Shown piece by piece: positions 1-7,617 of a stretch of DNA of 47,050 nt (positions are counted from its first letter, which is position 1; the number at the start of each line of letters is the position of its first letter). Source of the stretch: Pyrinomonadaceae bacterium MAG19_C2-C3 (lineage in GTDB: Bacteria; Acidobacteriota; Blastocatellia; Pyrinomonadales; Pyrinomonadaceae); the NCBI GenBank assembly GCA_024330265.1, contig JANDLT010000039.1, positions 1-47,050 on the forward strand. The letters run 5' to 3'. The translations under genes were made by a program, and so were the position numbers. The notes beneath the pieces were generated by a model. The model saw only the letters and a list, made by a program, of their open reading frames with translations, did no database searches and was not told where the DNA came from.

Positions 1-30
1 AAGTCTTGCGCTGAAAGCGCATAGTTTCAA

Positions 31-315
31 CTAGCGTGCTGGAACAATGAAGACCACCGATTGCGAATTTGGAATTTCAAATCGCTTGCGGCAGCGTATG
101 TTGCGGCACGCCAGCATATCGTCAACCCGCACCATGTAATCGCGCGACTTGGCAAAACGCGCGCGGTCTTGTTCATTGGCATGGCGTGGCGGTTGGGGTT
201 TCTTCGTGCGCCGCAACCAACGCACATCGTACTCACCGCGCTCGCGGCAGTGCGGACACGCGAACGTCATGCGCTTGGTTTCCGGTTGTTCGTTAAAAAA
301 ATCTCGTTCGTTCAT
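31..315 (-). CDS. Small zinc-ribbon-like protein of unknown function
   Basis: A 94-residue protein. It has a CPHC pair near residues 20-23 and a CRNIRC pair near residues 70-75, a spacing that fits a four-cysteine zinc ribbon. Between the pairs lies a basic stretch rich in Arg, Lys and Pro. There is no signal peptide or membrane segment, so it is probably cytoplasmic. No Shine-Dalgarno motif is obvious before the ATG. The last codons run through an AT-rich stretch (about 66-85) resembling dispersed AAATTTC-type repeats, so the original C-terminus may have been altered. Zinc binding is inferred from the cysteine pattern; a role in nucleic-acid binding would be a guess. Confidence 0.6.
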   Translation of the reverse strand: MNERDFFNEQPETKRMTFACPHCRERGEYDVRWLRRTKKPQPPRHANEQDRARFAKSRDYMVRVDDMLACRNIRCRKRFEIPNSQSVVFIVPAR

Positions 316-352
316 TATTGTTCTTCAAGCTCGCGCCAGCATCGGAACTCGA

Positions 353-709
353 TTATACGCGAAGTGTCGCGCCCGAATTGTCGGTCGCATCATTCGTTGC
401 CGTTTCGCCTTGCCCGTCATGGCTTGCGGTGTTTCCTTCCGCGCGGCGATGTTTGAGAACTATCGCCAGCCCGATGAAGCCGTTGAGAACCATCAAGGCA
501 TTGGTGAGGATAAACACCGAATCGCGCTTCATCACACTGTACGTCAAGAAGCCAAGCGACGCCGCCATCTGTCCGATGAACAGCCACTTCGAGACGCCTT
601 CGCTTTTGCCTTCTTTGTACTGCTTATAAACCTGCTTGCCGATTGTCAGCACCAGAATAAACGAACTCGCAAAGCCGATTAACTCCGCGATACCGATTGA
701 CTGCATCAT
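353..709 (-). CDS. SemiSWEET/PQ-loop-like small membrane protein
   Basis: A 118-residue protein with three hydrophobic segments (about residues 7-25, 42-60 and 66-86), separated by a short basic loop containing KQYKEGKSEGVSKWLF. Three helices and the GKSEGVS-type turn match the SemiSWEET/PQ-loop pattern. Known members form dimers that transport sugars through the inner membrane. The hydrophilic tail (residues 90-118) is extra and looks disordered. Two adjacent ATG codons (709 and 706) could serve as start. The substrate cannot be told from sequence, and a generic small three-helix membrane protein remains possible. Confidence 0.65.
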   Translation of the reverse strand: MMQSIGIAELIGFASSFILVLTIGKQVYKQYKEGKSEGVSKWLFIGQMAASLGFLTYSVMKRDSVFILTNALMVLNGFIGLAIVLKHRRAEGNTASHDGQGETATNDATDNSGATLRV

Positions 710-798
710 AAACTTGACCCGCTTCCTCGTTCTTTGCGCCGCTCTTACCGTCGTTCCTAACCATCACTGAGAACCACCAGAACTTTCCTTCGCACGCC

Positions 799-1185
799 TC
801 AACCACCTTGGTGCTTCGTGCCGAGCAACCGCCGCACAGTCGCAAGCAGACTTTGCAAATCAAGCGGTTTCGGTTCGTAAGCGTTTGCGCCGAGCGACAT
901 CACGAACGTCGCGTTGCCCGTGCCGTATCCGGTCGTCACTAAAATCGGCGTGCTTGCCAGTTCGGGCGTATCGCGCACGCGCCGCACGAAATGCGCTCCG
1001 TCCGCCGACGGCATGTTGACATCGGTGATGATTAAATCCGGCGGCTCGCCGTGCGCCGCATCGTAACCTTCGATGCCGTCCGCCGCCGTTCTCACCTCAT
1101 AACCGTGCCGCTCAAGCGCGCGGCGCATCAGTTCGCACGCCACATCGTCATCTTCAACGACGAGTATTCGTTTCCCTGTCTCCAT
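799..1185 (-). CDS. Single-domain response regulator receiver (CheY-like)
   Basis: A stand-alone receiver domain with no output domain. From the start chosen here it has the acidic cluster EDDD at 11-14, the phospho-acceptor Asp55 in LIITDVNMP, the TT pair of the ILVTTGY strand, and the conserved lysine in YEPKPLD. An in-frame ATG seven codons upstream (1206) exists, but GGAAGG lies nine bases before the ATG at 1185, so 1185 is preferred. Such proteins take phosphate from a histidine kinase and act by protein contact. No cognate kinase is adjacent; the nearest is at 7618-9108 and already has its own regulator. The partner is unknown. Confidence 0.85.
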   Translation of the reverse strand: METGKRILVVEDDDVACELMRRALERHGYEVRTAADGIEGYDAAHGEPPDLIITDVNMPSADGAHFVRRVRDTPELASTPILVTTGYGTGNATFVMSLGANAYEPKPLDLQSLLATVRRLLGTKHQGG

Positions 1186-1229
1186 CTCGAAAAACCTTCC
1201 GCACATTCGAGTCGTTTAATCGAGGTGTT

Positions 1230-1559
1230 TCACCTTTGGGCTTCGCACAATTCGCGCAGCAATCGAAAACTATAAATCCCGGTTTCGTGTCCGTCACCAA
1301 ACTTGAATGACAGCGCGTATCGCCCGACGATTTCCGTGTCCACCAGCGTCATCACATCGGAAACGGCGTCGGGTCGCAGAGTGCGTTCACCCGTCCATTC
1401 GTTGACGCATTGCGCGCACGGGCAGTGCCGCCGTAAATCCGCCGCCGCGTAACGACACTTCTGATTGTCGCTCCACGTTATCGTGAGCGCGTCCGTTTCC
1501 TGTTCGATAGCAACAGGCATGACCGCCGCCCCGTGCCGCAATTGTGATTCGTTCCTCAT
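1230..1559 (-). CDS. DUF971 domain protein
   Basis: A 109-residue protein matching the DUF971 fold, which also forms the N-terminal domain of gamma-butyrobetaine hydroxylase. It shows the typical WSDNQKCRYAAADLRRHCPC region followed by CVNEWTG, with cysteines near residues 46, 48 and 51 that could bind metal, and a C-terminal FKFGDGHETGIYSF segment. Stand-alone bacterial DUF971 proteins are often near iron-sulfur scaffold ATPases, but none is visible here. Its start overlaps the stop of the upstream bacilliredoxin gene as ATGA, so the two are probably translated together, which hints at a shared role in thiol or metal chemistry. Function is unproven. Confidence 0.8.
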   Translation of the reverse strand: MRNESQLRHGAAVMPVAIEQETDALTITWSDNQKCRYAAADLRRHCPCAQCVNEWTGERTLRPDAVSDVMTLVDTEIVGRYALSFKFGDGHETGIYSFRLLRELCEAQR

Positions 1560-1882
1560 GCGTTATCGCTCATCACCTGTTCGACATCCGCCTGCGTGAT
1601 GTCGTAATGCGAAGCGTGCCACGCCACCTCGCCGTTGCGAAGCACGAAGGCTTGCGGCGATTCGTGACGCACGCCCGTTCGTCTCTCGACCTCGCGCGAA
1701 AGTTCGCGTGAATGCTGCACGACAACCAGCCCGACCGGACTCGCAACCTTTGTCATCTCGCGGTGCGCGTTCGCACTAATCGGGCATGTCGTGCTGTGCT
1801 TGAACAAAATCACAGGTGCGTCGTTCGAGTTCTTTATCAACTCGTCGAGTCCTTGCTTATCTAAAATTTCATTAAATGCCAT
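1556..1882 (-). CDS. ytxJ: YtxJ-type monothiol bacilliredoxin
   Basis: A 108-residue thioredoxin-fold protein. The motif TTCPIS around Cys33 replaces the usual CxxC and is characteristic of the YtxJ family (bacillithiol system protein), which contacts bacillithiolated proteins through a single cysteine. Other family marks are VILFKHSTTCP, the RTGVRHESPQAF segment carrying the cis-proline, and the strand that follows it. GAGG lies nine bases before the ATG. Its stop overlaps the DUF971 start by four bases. If the call is right, the organism probably makes bacillithiol or a similar thiol, though no bsh biosynthesis gene is in the window. Confidence 0.85.
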   Translation of the reverse strand: MAFNEILDKQGLDELIKNSNDAPVILFKHSTTCPISANAHREMTKVASPVGLVVVQHSRELSREVERRTGVRHESPQAFVLRNGEVAWHASHYDITQADVEQVMSDNA

Positions 1883-1939
1883 AAGAAGAATTTCCTCATT
1901 GTTTCATTCAGTCATTGACTCACTCATGATTACGCGGTT

Positions 1940-2190
1940 GTGTCCTTAATGCAGTTGTGTCCTGAAGGGACACGGAAGAAGTGGTAAGCACGCCTCGTGC
2001 GCCGCCTCTGGTTACGATACGGTAAAGAATCCGCGCCCTGAAAGGGCGCATAGAAGGTTTGAAATAATGCGTGCCTCACCATGTTTCTTCGCGCACCTTT
2101 CAGGGCGCGGCGGATTTTATACTTGTTCCAGAGGCGGAGCACAAAGTGCTTGCCTCTGGCTACTTTCTAACTGCCCTTTCAGGGCAAAAA
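1940..2190. repeat. Cluster of palindromic repeats between ytxJ and the glucan phosphorylase gene
   Basis: The 345-base gap 1883-2227 holds no credible gene. It contains short hairpins: GTGTCC/GGACAC around 1957-1972, GCGCCCTGAAAGGGCGC near 2035-2051, and TGCCCTTTCAGGGCA near 2171-2185. A CAGAGGC block near 2125 is mirrored near 2005 and again near 2152. The GCCCTGAAAGGGC unit recurs at 10062-10115 and the GGGACACGGAAGAAGT block at 10259, so these belong to a dispersed palindromic family. The last hairpin sits 40 bases past the phosphorylase stop and could help terminate that transcript. Confidence 0.75.
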
Positions 2191-2227
2191 GCAGATCGCA
2201 TAACATAAGTAACTCAATCAAAAAAAA

Positions 2228-4498
2228 CTACTTGCCCGCGATGTAAATTCGTTCGGCGTACTCCTGCACCATGCGGTCGCTGTTGAACGCAGGTGCGAGC
2301 GTTTCGATTGAACGGCGCATCATCTTGAGCCACTTCGCCGGAATGCCGTGCGCGTCGCGTTCTTCGTAATAGCACGGTATGACAGCTTCTTCGAGCAGAC
2401 GGTAAAACGATTCAGCATCGTCGGCGTCTTCGCGGTCAACCGCAAAGTTTTCGATGTGTTGTTCGACTTCCGAAATCTGCCCACCGTCCTCAACACCCGT
2501 GTGATGCGGATGCGCTCCGACTGCCCAACCATTATCCGCGTCGTAGCCTTCAATCCACCAGCCATCCAAGACAGACAAATTCAGACCGCCGTTCATACCG
2601 ACTTTCTGCCCGCTCGTTCCCGATGCTTCGAGCGGTCGCTTCGGAACATTGAGCCACACATCAACGCCTTGCACGAGATGACGTGCGATGTCTTGGTCGT
2701 AGTCCTCTAAAAACACGGCGCGCTGTCTGACTTTGGAATCTGTTTTCCACTGCGCGACTTGTTGCAAAATCGTCTTCGCGCCGAAATCCTGCGGGTGTGC
2801 TTTGCCCGCGAACACGAACTGCACGGGACGCCCCGCGTCGGTCAATAAACGATGAAGCCGCTCCGGGTCGGTCAACAATAAACCCCATCTTTTATACGCC
2901 GCGACGCGGCGCGCGAAGCCTATCGTCAAAGCCTTAGGGTCGAACATCGTGCGCGCCGCTTCCGCGTATTCCGTCGCTTCGCCACGCTCGACGCGCGCAT
3001 GGTACGAACGATGTCGGACAAATGAAACGAGTCGTTGTTTTAACAGACTGTGCGCGTTCCACAACTCCGCGTCGCTGATTCTCGCCACGCCTTTTTTCCA
3101 CTTTCGTTCGTCGTTAATCGTCTCCGCCCAGTTTTTGCCGACATGCTTTTCAAACAAATCGCGCATGAGCGGCGCAACCCACGTCGAAGCGTGAACGCCG
3201 TTCGTGACACTCGTTATCGGGATTTCATCGGTTGATTTAATTTCCGCTTCCGACCACATCTCGCGCCACAATCCGCGCGACACTTCGCCGTGTTTGCGGC
3301 TCACGCCGTTAGTCGAACGACACAGACGAATCGCCAATGGCGTCATTCCGAAAGCCTCGCTTTCATCGTTCGCCTTGACGCGACCCAAACCTAAAAACTC
3401 GTCGCGCGTCAAACCCAAAGCGTGCCAGTAAGTTTCGCCTAGGCAACCGTCAATCAGTTCCGGCGCGAACTCGTCATTGCCCGCCGCGACGGGCGTATGC
3501 GTGGTAAAGACGCACGACTTTTTAACTTCCTCGCGGGCGTTTGCGAAGTCCATTCCTTGATTCGCAATCTTTTCGCGCGCCAGTTCCAACGTCAGAAACG
3601 CGGAGTGTCCTTCGTTGAGATGATAAACGTGCGGTGCGATGTTCAACTCGCGCAAGAGACGCACGCCGCCGACGCCGAGCATCAGTTCCTGCACGACGCG
3701 CACCTCGCGGTCGCCGCCGTAAAGATGCCCGGTTATCCAACGGTCAACTTCGCTGTTGGCTTCGATATTAGTATCGAGTAGATAAAGCGGAACGCGCCCG
3801 ATGTGCGCGAGCCACGCTTGGGCATAAACCGCCCGCCCGCGAATCTCAACCGTGATACGGACGGGTGCGCCCCGCTCGTCGCGCACAAGGCGAATCGGCA
3901 AATCTTCCGGCGGCACATCGCCGTAGTATTCCTCTTGCCAACCATTACGCGCGAGGCGTTGACGAAAGTAGCCATAGCGATATAACAAGCCTATGCCGAC
4001 GAGCGGCAAGCCCGTGTCACTCGCTGATTTCAAATGGTCGCCCGCGAGCATTCCAAGCCCGCCGGAATAGAGCGGCAGGGAATTATGTATCCCATATTCG
4101 GCGCAGAAATAAGCGACCGGACGCGCGGCTGAAATCTGTTTCGCCAGCTTCTTGTTTGCCGAAGCCCACGTCCGTTTCGGGTTTATGTAGTCGTTGAAAT
4201 TCTCATCGAGATGTTTAACACGCGCGATGTAATGCGGGTCGGTCGCCATCTGTAACAAACGTAAATCAGGAACTGCGCGCAACATCCGATGCGGATTATG
4301 TTCGCACATCTCCCACGCTTCCGGGTCAAGGTCACGGAACACCGCCGCTCCGTCCGCCGCCCACGTCCACCAGTAATTCCAACGCAAAGCATTCAGTGCT
4401 TGTAAAGTCTCGGGCAACGCGCGCTCCGGCGTGTGACTTATCGCGTTGTTCGCCGCGTGGCTCGCTGTGTGACTTGCCGTCTCTTGTTCGGTTTGCAT
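2228..4498 (-). CDS. glgP: Alpha-glucan phosphorylase (short bacterial/archaeal type)
   Basis: A 756-residue cytoplasmic enzyme that releases glucose-1-phosphate from glycogen or maltodextrin using pyridoxal phosphate. The N-terminus has the DUF3417-like region (LRWNYWWTWAADG) typical of the short phosphorylase subfamily. The middle has YFCAEYGIHNSLPLYSGGLG and VFTTHTPVAAGNDEF. The cofactor-binding lysine is Lys632 in EASGTSGQKVGMNGG, followed by LDGWWIEG. Length and motif order are complete, with no frameshift. About 30 residues precede the conserved region and are Ala/Thr/His rich, so the true start could be slightly downstream; no clear ribosome-binding site helps. The gene appears to be transcribed alone or with the small gene at 4565-4912. 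No other glycogen gene is near. Confidence 0.93.
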   Translation of the reverse strand: MQTEQETASHTASHAANNAISHTPERALPETLQALNALRWNYWWTWAADGAAVFRDLDPEAWEMCEHNPHRMLRAVPDLRLLQMATDPHYIARVKHLDENFNDYINPKRTWASANKKLAKQISAARPVAYFCAEYGIHNSLPLYSGGLGMLAGDHLKSASDTGLPLVGIGLLYRYGYFRQRLARNGWQEEYYGDVPPEDLPIRLVRDERGAPVRITVEIRGRAVYAQAWLAHIGRVPLYLLDTNIEANSEVDRWITGHLYGGDREVRVVQELMLGVGGVRLLRELNIAPHVYHLNEGHSAFLTLELAREKIANQGMDFANAREEVKKSCVFTTHTPVAAGNDEFAPELIDGCLGETYWHALGLTRDEFLGLGRVKANDESEAFGMTPLAIRLCRSTNGVSRKHGEVSRGLWREMWSEAEIKSTDEIPITSVTNGVHASTWVAPLMRDLFEKHVGKNWAETINDERKWKKGVARISDAELWNAHSLLKQRLVSFVRHRSYHARVERGEATEYAEAARTMFDPKALTIGFARRVAAYKRWGLLLTDPERLHRLLTDAGRPVQFVFAGKAHPQDFGAKTILQQVAQWKTDSKVRQRAVFLEDYDQDIARHLVQGVDVWLNVPKRPLEASGTSGQKVGMNGGLNLSVLDGWWIEGYDADNGWAVGAHPHHTGVEDGGQISEVEQHIENFAVDREDADDAESFYRLLEEAVIPCYYEERDAHGIPAKWLKMMRRSIETLAPAFNSDRMVQEYAERIYIAGK

Positions 4499-4564
4499 TA
4501 ACTTTGTGTGTTTCTTTTCATCTGAAAATAAAATTAGCTTTGGTACAACCTCTCTGTAAAACGC

Positions 4565-4912
4565 TCAATCATCCGCAGCTTCCGCTTCGCGCGTCTCAAT
4601 CGTGATTTCGTCAAACATATCGTGACGGCGCAAAGCTTCCATGACGCCGCGCGCCTTCTTGTCGGTCAACGGATGTTTCGGGTCAAGGCTCATAATTTCA
4701 AAAACGCCGTCATCAATCATCACAATGCCGAGCGAGCCGAGCGTGACACCCGGTGTGACTATGATTTCCGTTAAGTTATGCAACCGAAAGCTGCCCGTTT
4801 GCTCAACCCATTCTTCAAGAAACGGATCGCGTAAAGCATGTTGCGCTTCCGGTTCATTCAAGTATGAACCTTCGACAATCAGAAAATACTCGTTCTTGTT
4901 CGCGCCCTTCAT
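4565..4912 (-). CDS. Conserved-looking small protein of unknown function
   Basis: A 115-residue soluble acidic protein that I do not recognise. It opens with MKGANKNEYFLIVEGSYLN and has alternating hydrophobic strands (EIIVTPGVTLGSLGIVMIDD), suggesting a compact alpha/beta fold. It ends in an acidic tail (EAEAADD). There is no signal peptide, membrane segment or metal motif. It lies 66 bases upstream of the glucan phosphorylase start on the same strand and may share its transcript. The long open frame with ordinary local codon use supports a real gene. Confidence 0.65.
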   Translation of the reverse strand: MKGANKNEYFLIVEGSYLNEPEAQHALRDPFLEEWVEQTGSFRLHNLTEIIVTPGVTLGSLGIVMIDDGVFEIMSLDPKHPLTDKKARGVMEALRRHDMFDEITIETREAEAADD

Positions 4913-4994
4913 AATCGTTTTTTGTTTTCGTCAATTTAACATCATCGGTTGATTGCTGCCAAAAGTGAGGAATCATCATCAATCATTTTAGGAG

Positions 4995-5074
4995 TTATCC
5001 ACGAATCACACGAAACAACACCGGACTTTTTTAATGTCTTTATTCGTGTTGCTTCGTGTTGTTTCGTGGATAAA
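4995..5074. repeat. Dispersed imperfect palindrome, copy 1 (TTATCCACGAAT family)
   Basis: An imperfect inverted repeat: TTATCCACGAATCACACGAA on the left is mirrored by TTCGTGTTGTTTCGTGGATAA on the right, around a centre close to CCGGACTTTTTTAATG. Other copies are at 7399, 15355, 30544 and 42850. The right side is followed by a semi-conserved tail (CCTTTCTTGTCCTACGTCG). It lies in the 320-base gap 4913-5233 upstream of the EF-G-like gene. Apart from this repeat the gap must hold the promoter of that gene, but no convincing -35/-10 pair was found. Confidence 0.9.
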
Positions 5075-5233
5075 ACCTTTCTTGTCCTACGTCGAACTCA
5101 CTTTACTTTATGTTACATTACGGCTTCACTAGAACGCCTGTCCCGCACTAATTTTTACAACTTCCGGCGACTCCTGCAAGCCACACGCAGGGCGGGCGTT
5201 CATCATCATTCATCCGAAAGGCGAAACAATGAT

Positions 5234-7333
5234 ATGAAGGCTTATCCGACCAACGCGATTCGCAATCTTGCCGTCATCGGTCACGGCGATTCCGGCAAAA
5301 CACAACTCGTCAGTTCTCTGCTCTACGTCGCCGCCGCGACGCCGCGCTGGGGTAAAACCGACGACGGCACAACCGTCACCGACTACGACGAAGATTCCAT
5401 CACACGCAAAGTCACACTCAACACCGCCCTCGCCCATCTCGAACATCGTGACCACAAAATCAATTTCATAGATACGCCCGGCTATGCCGCCTTCGTCGCT
5501 CACGCACGTCCCGCCTTGCGCGTCGCCGATTGCGCCATCGTCGTCGTGGACGCGGTCAACGGCGTCGAAGTTCAAACCGAAAAGACATGGGGTTACGCCA
5601 ACGAGTTCATCACGCCGCGCATGATTGTCATCAACAAACTCGACAAAGAGCGCGCCGATTTCGGTGCCGCACTCGACTCCGCACGCTCTACTTTCTCGCG
5701 CGCCATCGTCCCGTTCACACTGCCCATCGGCAAGGAAGCCGACTTCAAAGGCGTGGTTGATGTCGTGCATCTCAAGGCTTACGAGTTCGACGAAAACGGC
5801 AAGCCGAAGGAAATCGAAATGCCGATTGAAGGGCGCGATGTGATTGACAAAGAACGCGAGCGACTCATCGAAGTCATCGCTGAATCCGATGATGCGTTAA
5901 TGGAAAAATACTTTGAAAACGGCACGCTCGATGAAGCCGACATCATCCCGAACATCTCAAAAGCCATCGCCGCCTCGAAGTTGTGTCCGGTCTTTGCCGC
6001 CTCGTCAAACACACTCGTCGGATTGTCTTGCATACTCGACGGCATCATCGAATACGCACCCGCTCCCGACGCCCACGAATCGGAAAAAGGGCGTGCCGAC
6101 GTTGACGGTGAAGAAGTCATCGAACGTCGTTATACACCGCAAGAACCTTTCTCGGCTTACGTCTTTCGCACCATCGCCGACCCGTTCGCCGGACGCATCA
6201 ACGTCATGAAAATTATCAGCGGCACAATCACGACTGATGCCAACGTCTTCAACTCGACGCACAATTCAACCGAACGTCTCGGCACGCTCAACTCGATGCA
6301 GGGCAAGCAACTCGATAAAGTCGAATCCGCGAGCGCGGGCGACATCATCGCGTGCGTCAAACTCAAAGACACGCAAACCGGCGATACCCTGTGCGACCGC
6401 CACGCCCCCATCGTGTATGAAAAACTCGAATACCCGGAAGCCGCCATCAGTTTCGCCATTGAGCCTAAATCGCGCGCCGATGAAGAAAAAATCAGCGTCG
6501 CCCTCCACAAGATTTTAGAAGAAGACCCCGCGCTTCACTTCACGCGCGACGCGCAAACGAAAGAGTTTTTGCTGTCCGGTTCGGGCGGTCTGCACGTCGA
6601 AACGGTAGTTGATAAACTCCGCAAACGCTATCACGTCGAAGTCGCGCTTCACCCGCCGAAAGTTCCTTACAAGGAAACCATTACGACGCGCGCCGAAGTG
6701 CAAGGCAGACATAAAAAACAGTCCGGCGGGCGCGGTCAATTCGGTGATTGCAAAGTCGTGTTTGAACCGCTTGAGCGCGGCGAAGGTTTCAAGTTTGAGG
6801 ACAAGATTTTCGGCGGAAGCGTGCCGCAAAACTTTCGTCCCGCGATTGAAAAAGGAATCGTCGAAGCCGCGCAACAGGGCGCAGTCGCGGGCTACCCGCT
6901 CGTAGATTTCAAAGCGATTTTAATTGACGGCTCATACCACACGGTTGACAGCGACGAACATTCCTTCCGCGCCGCCGGGCGCAAAGCTTTTCGCCTTGCG
7001 ATGGAGCAGGTCAAACCTGCGCTGCTCGAACCCGTGATGAACGTCGAAGTCGTCGCCCCGCAAGAGAACGCGGGCGACATTATGGGCGACTTAAATTCCA
7101 GACGCGGGCGCGTTTCCGGCATGGACATGCGCGGAAAGAATCAAGTCATCAAAGCCCAAGTCCCGATGTCGGAGATGCTTAACTATCAATCAACCTTAAA
7201 CTCCATCACCGCCGCGCGCGGCTCATACCATATGGAGTTTTCACACTACGACCCCATGCCCGGAAACATCGCGCAAAAGGTCGTCGAACAAGCCCGCGCC
7301 GAAGGACGCATCAGAGTCGAAGAAGAAGATTAG
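5234..7333 (+). CDS. Elongation factor G-like translational GTPase (EF-G paralogue)
   Basis: A 699-residue protein from the ATG at 5234. The open frame extends 95 codons further upstream but runs through a dispersed repeat, and AAAGG lies about 12 bases before 5234. GTPase motifs: GHGDSGKT (G1), DTPGY (G3, Tyr in place of the usual His) and NKLD (G4). Domain II, III, IV (KVPYKETITTRAEVQGRHKKQSGG, RGQFGDCKVVFEP) and V (EPVMNVEVVAPQENAGDIMGDLNSRRGRVSG) follow in normal order. Altered G1 and G3 motifs are typical of EF-G paralogues rather than the housekeeping fusA product, which usually sits beside rpsL/rpsG/tuf; none is here. It probably acts in translocation or ribosome recycling. The stop codon is shared with an inserted element. 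Confidence 0.88.
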   Translation: MKAYPTNAIRNLAVIGHGDSGKTQLVSSLLYVAAATPRWGKTDDGTTVTDYDEDSITRKVTLNTALAHLEHRDHKINFIDTPGYAAFVAHARPALRVADCAIVVVDAVNGVEVQTEKTWGYANEFITPRMIVINKLDKERADFGAALDSARSTFSRAIVPFTLPIGKEADFKGVVDVVHLKAYEFDENGKPKEIEMPIEGRDVIDKERERLIEVIAESDDALMEKYFENGTLDEADIIPNISKAIAASKLCPVFAASSNTLVGLSCILDGIIEYAPAPDAHESEKGRADVDGEEVIERRYTPQEPFSAYVFRTIADPFAGRINVMKIISGTITTDANVFNSTHNSTERLGTLNSMQGKQLDKVESASAGDIIACVKLKDTQTGDTLCDRHAPIVYEKLEYPEAAISFAIEPKSRADEEKISVALHKILEEDPALHFTRDAQTKEFLLSGSGGLHVETVVDKLRKRYHVEVALHPPKVPYKETITTRAEVQGRHKKQSGGRGQFGDCKVVFEPLERGEGFKFEDKIFGGSVPQNFRPAIEKGIVEAAQQGAVAGYPLVDFKAILIDGSYHTVDSDEHSFRAAGRKAFRLAMEQVKPALLEPVMNVEVVAPQENAGDIMGDLNSRRGRVSGMDMRGKNQVIKAQVPMSEMLNYQSTLNSITAARGSYHMEFSHYDPMPGNIAQKVVEQARAEGRIRVEEED

Positions 7334-7582
7334 GACTTACGCAAGCTAACCGATTTTCAGCTATTCAACGTGAGGCGCGAGATAAGAAGCGAATAAGATT
7401 TATCCACTAATCACACGAAACAAGAGCCGGATTATTTCAATGTTTTTATTCGTGTTGTTTCGTGTGATTAGTGGATAAATTCCTTTTGTCCCGCCGTCGC
7501 GCATCACGCTATTTACGAGACAAATCGAAACTGTTAAGCCTTTTGTTTTAAGCAATGCGATATTTAGCTTGCGTAAGTCCTA
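7331..7582. mobile_element. MITE-like element with TA duplication, inserted at the stop codon of the EF-G gene
   Basis: Perfect terminal inverted repeats: GGACTTACGCAAGCTAA at 7333-7349 and its reverse complement at 7564-7580. Each is flanked by TA (7331-7332 and 7581-7582), consistent with a TA target duplication as known for IS630/Tc1-mariner-type elements. The roughly 250-bp body has no transposase frame and carries a copy of the TTATCCACGAAT palindrome (7399-7479) near its centre. Insertion turned the presumed original TAA stop (TA followed by AAGATT) into TAG without changing the protein. The family assignment is inference from the duplication alone. Confidence 0.85.
7399..7479. repeat. 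Dispersed imperfect palindrome, copy 2, nested inside the MITE-like element
   Basis: TTTATCCACTAATCACACGA on the left is mirrored by CGTGTGATTAGTGGATAAA on the right. The change ACGAAT to ACTAAT on the left is matched by ATTAGT on the right, so the stem is preserved by compensating changes. Flanking bases (GATAAGAAGCGAATAAGA before, TTCCTTTTGTCCC after) resemble the flanks of the other copies. Confidence 0.9.
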
Positions 7583-7617
7583 AAGATTAAACTTAACCGC
7601 GATTTGGTAGTACGTCC

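Noticed and set aside
1930..2142. A 70-codon frame between ytxJ and glgP
   Set aside because: It lies wholly in palindromic repeats and has no start signal.
4949..5233. N-terminal extension of the EF-G-like protein
   Set aside because: The 95 extra codons run through the dispersed palindrome at 4995-5074 and precede the conserved start MKAYPTNAIRNLAVIGHG, which has its own AAAGG.
5210..5770. A 186-codon minus-strand frame opposite the EF-G-like gene
   Set aside because: It is the mirror of conserved GTPase coding sequence and shows no family motif; the plus-strand protein is certain.
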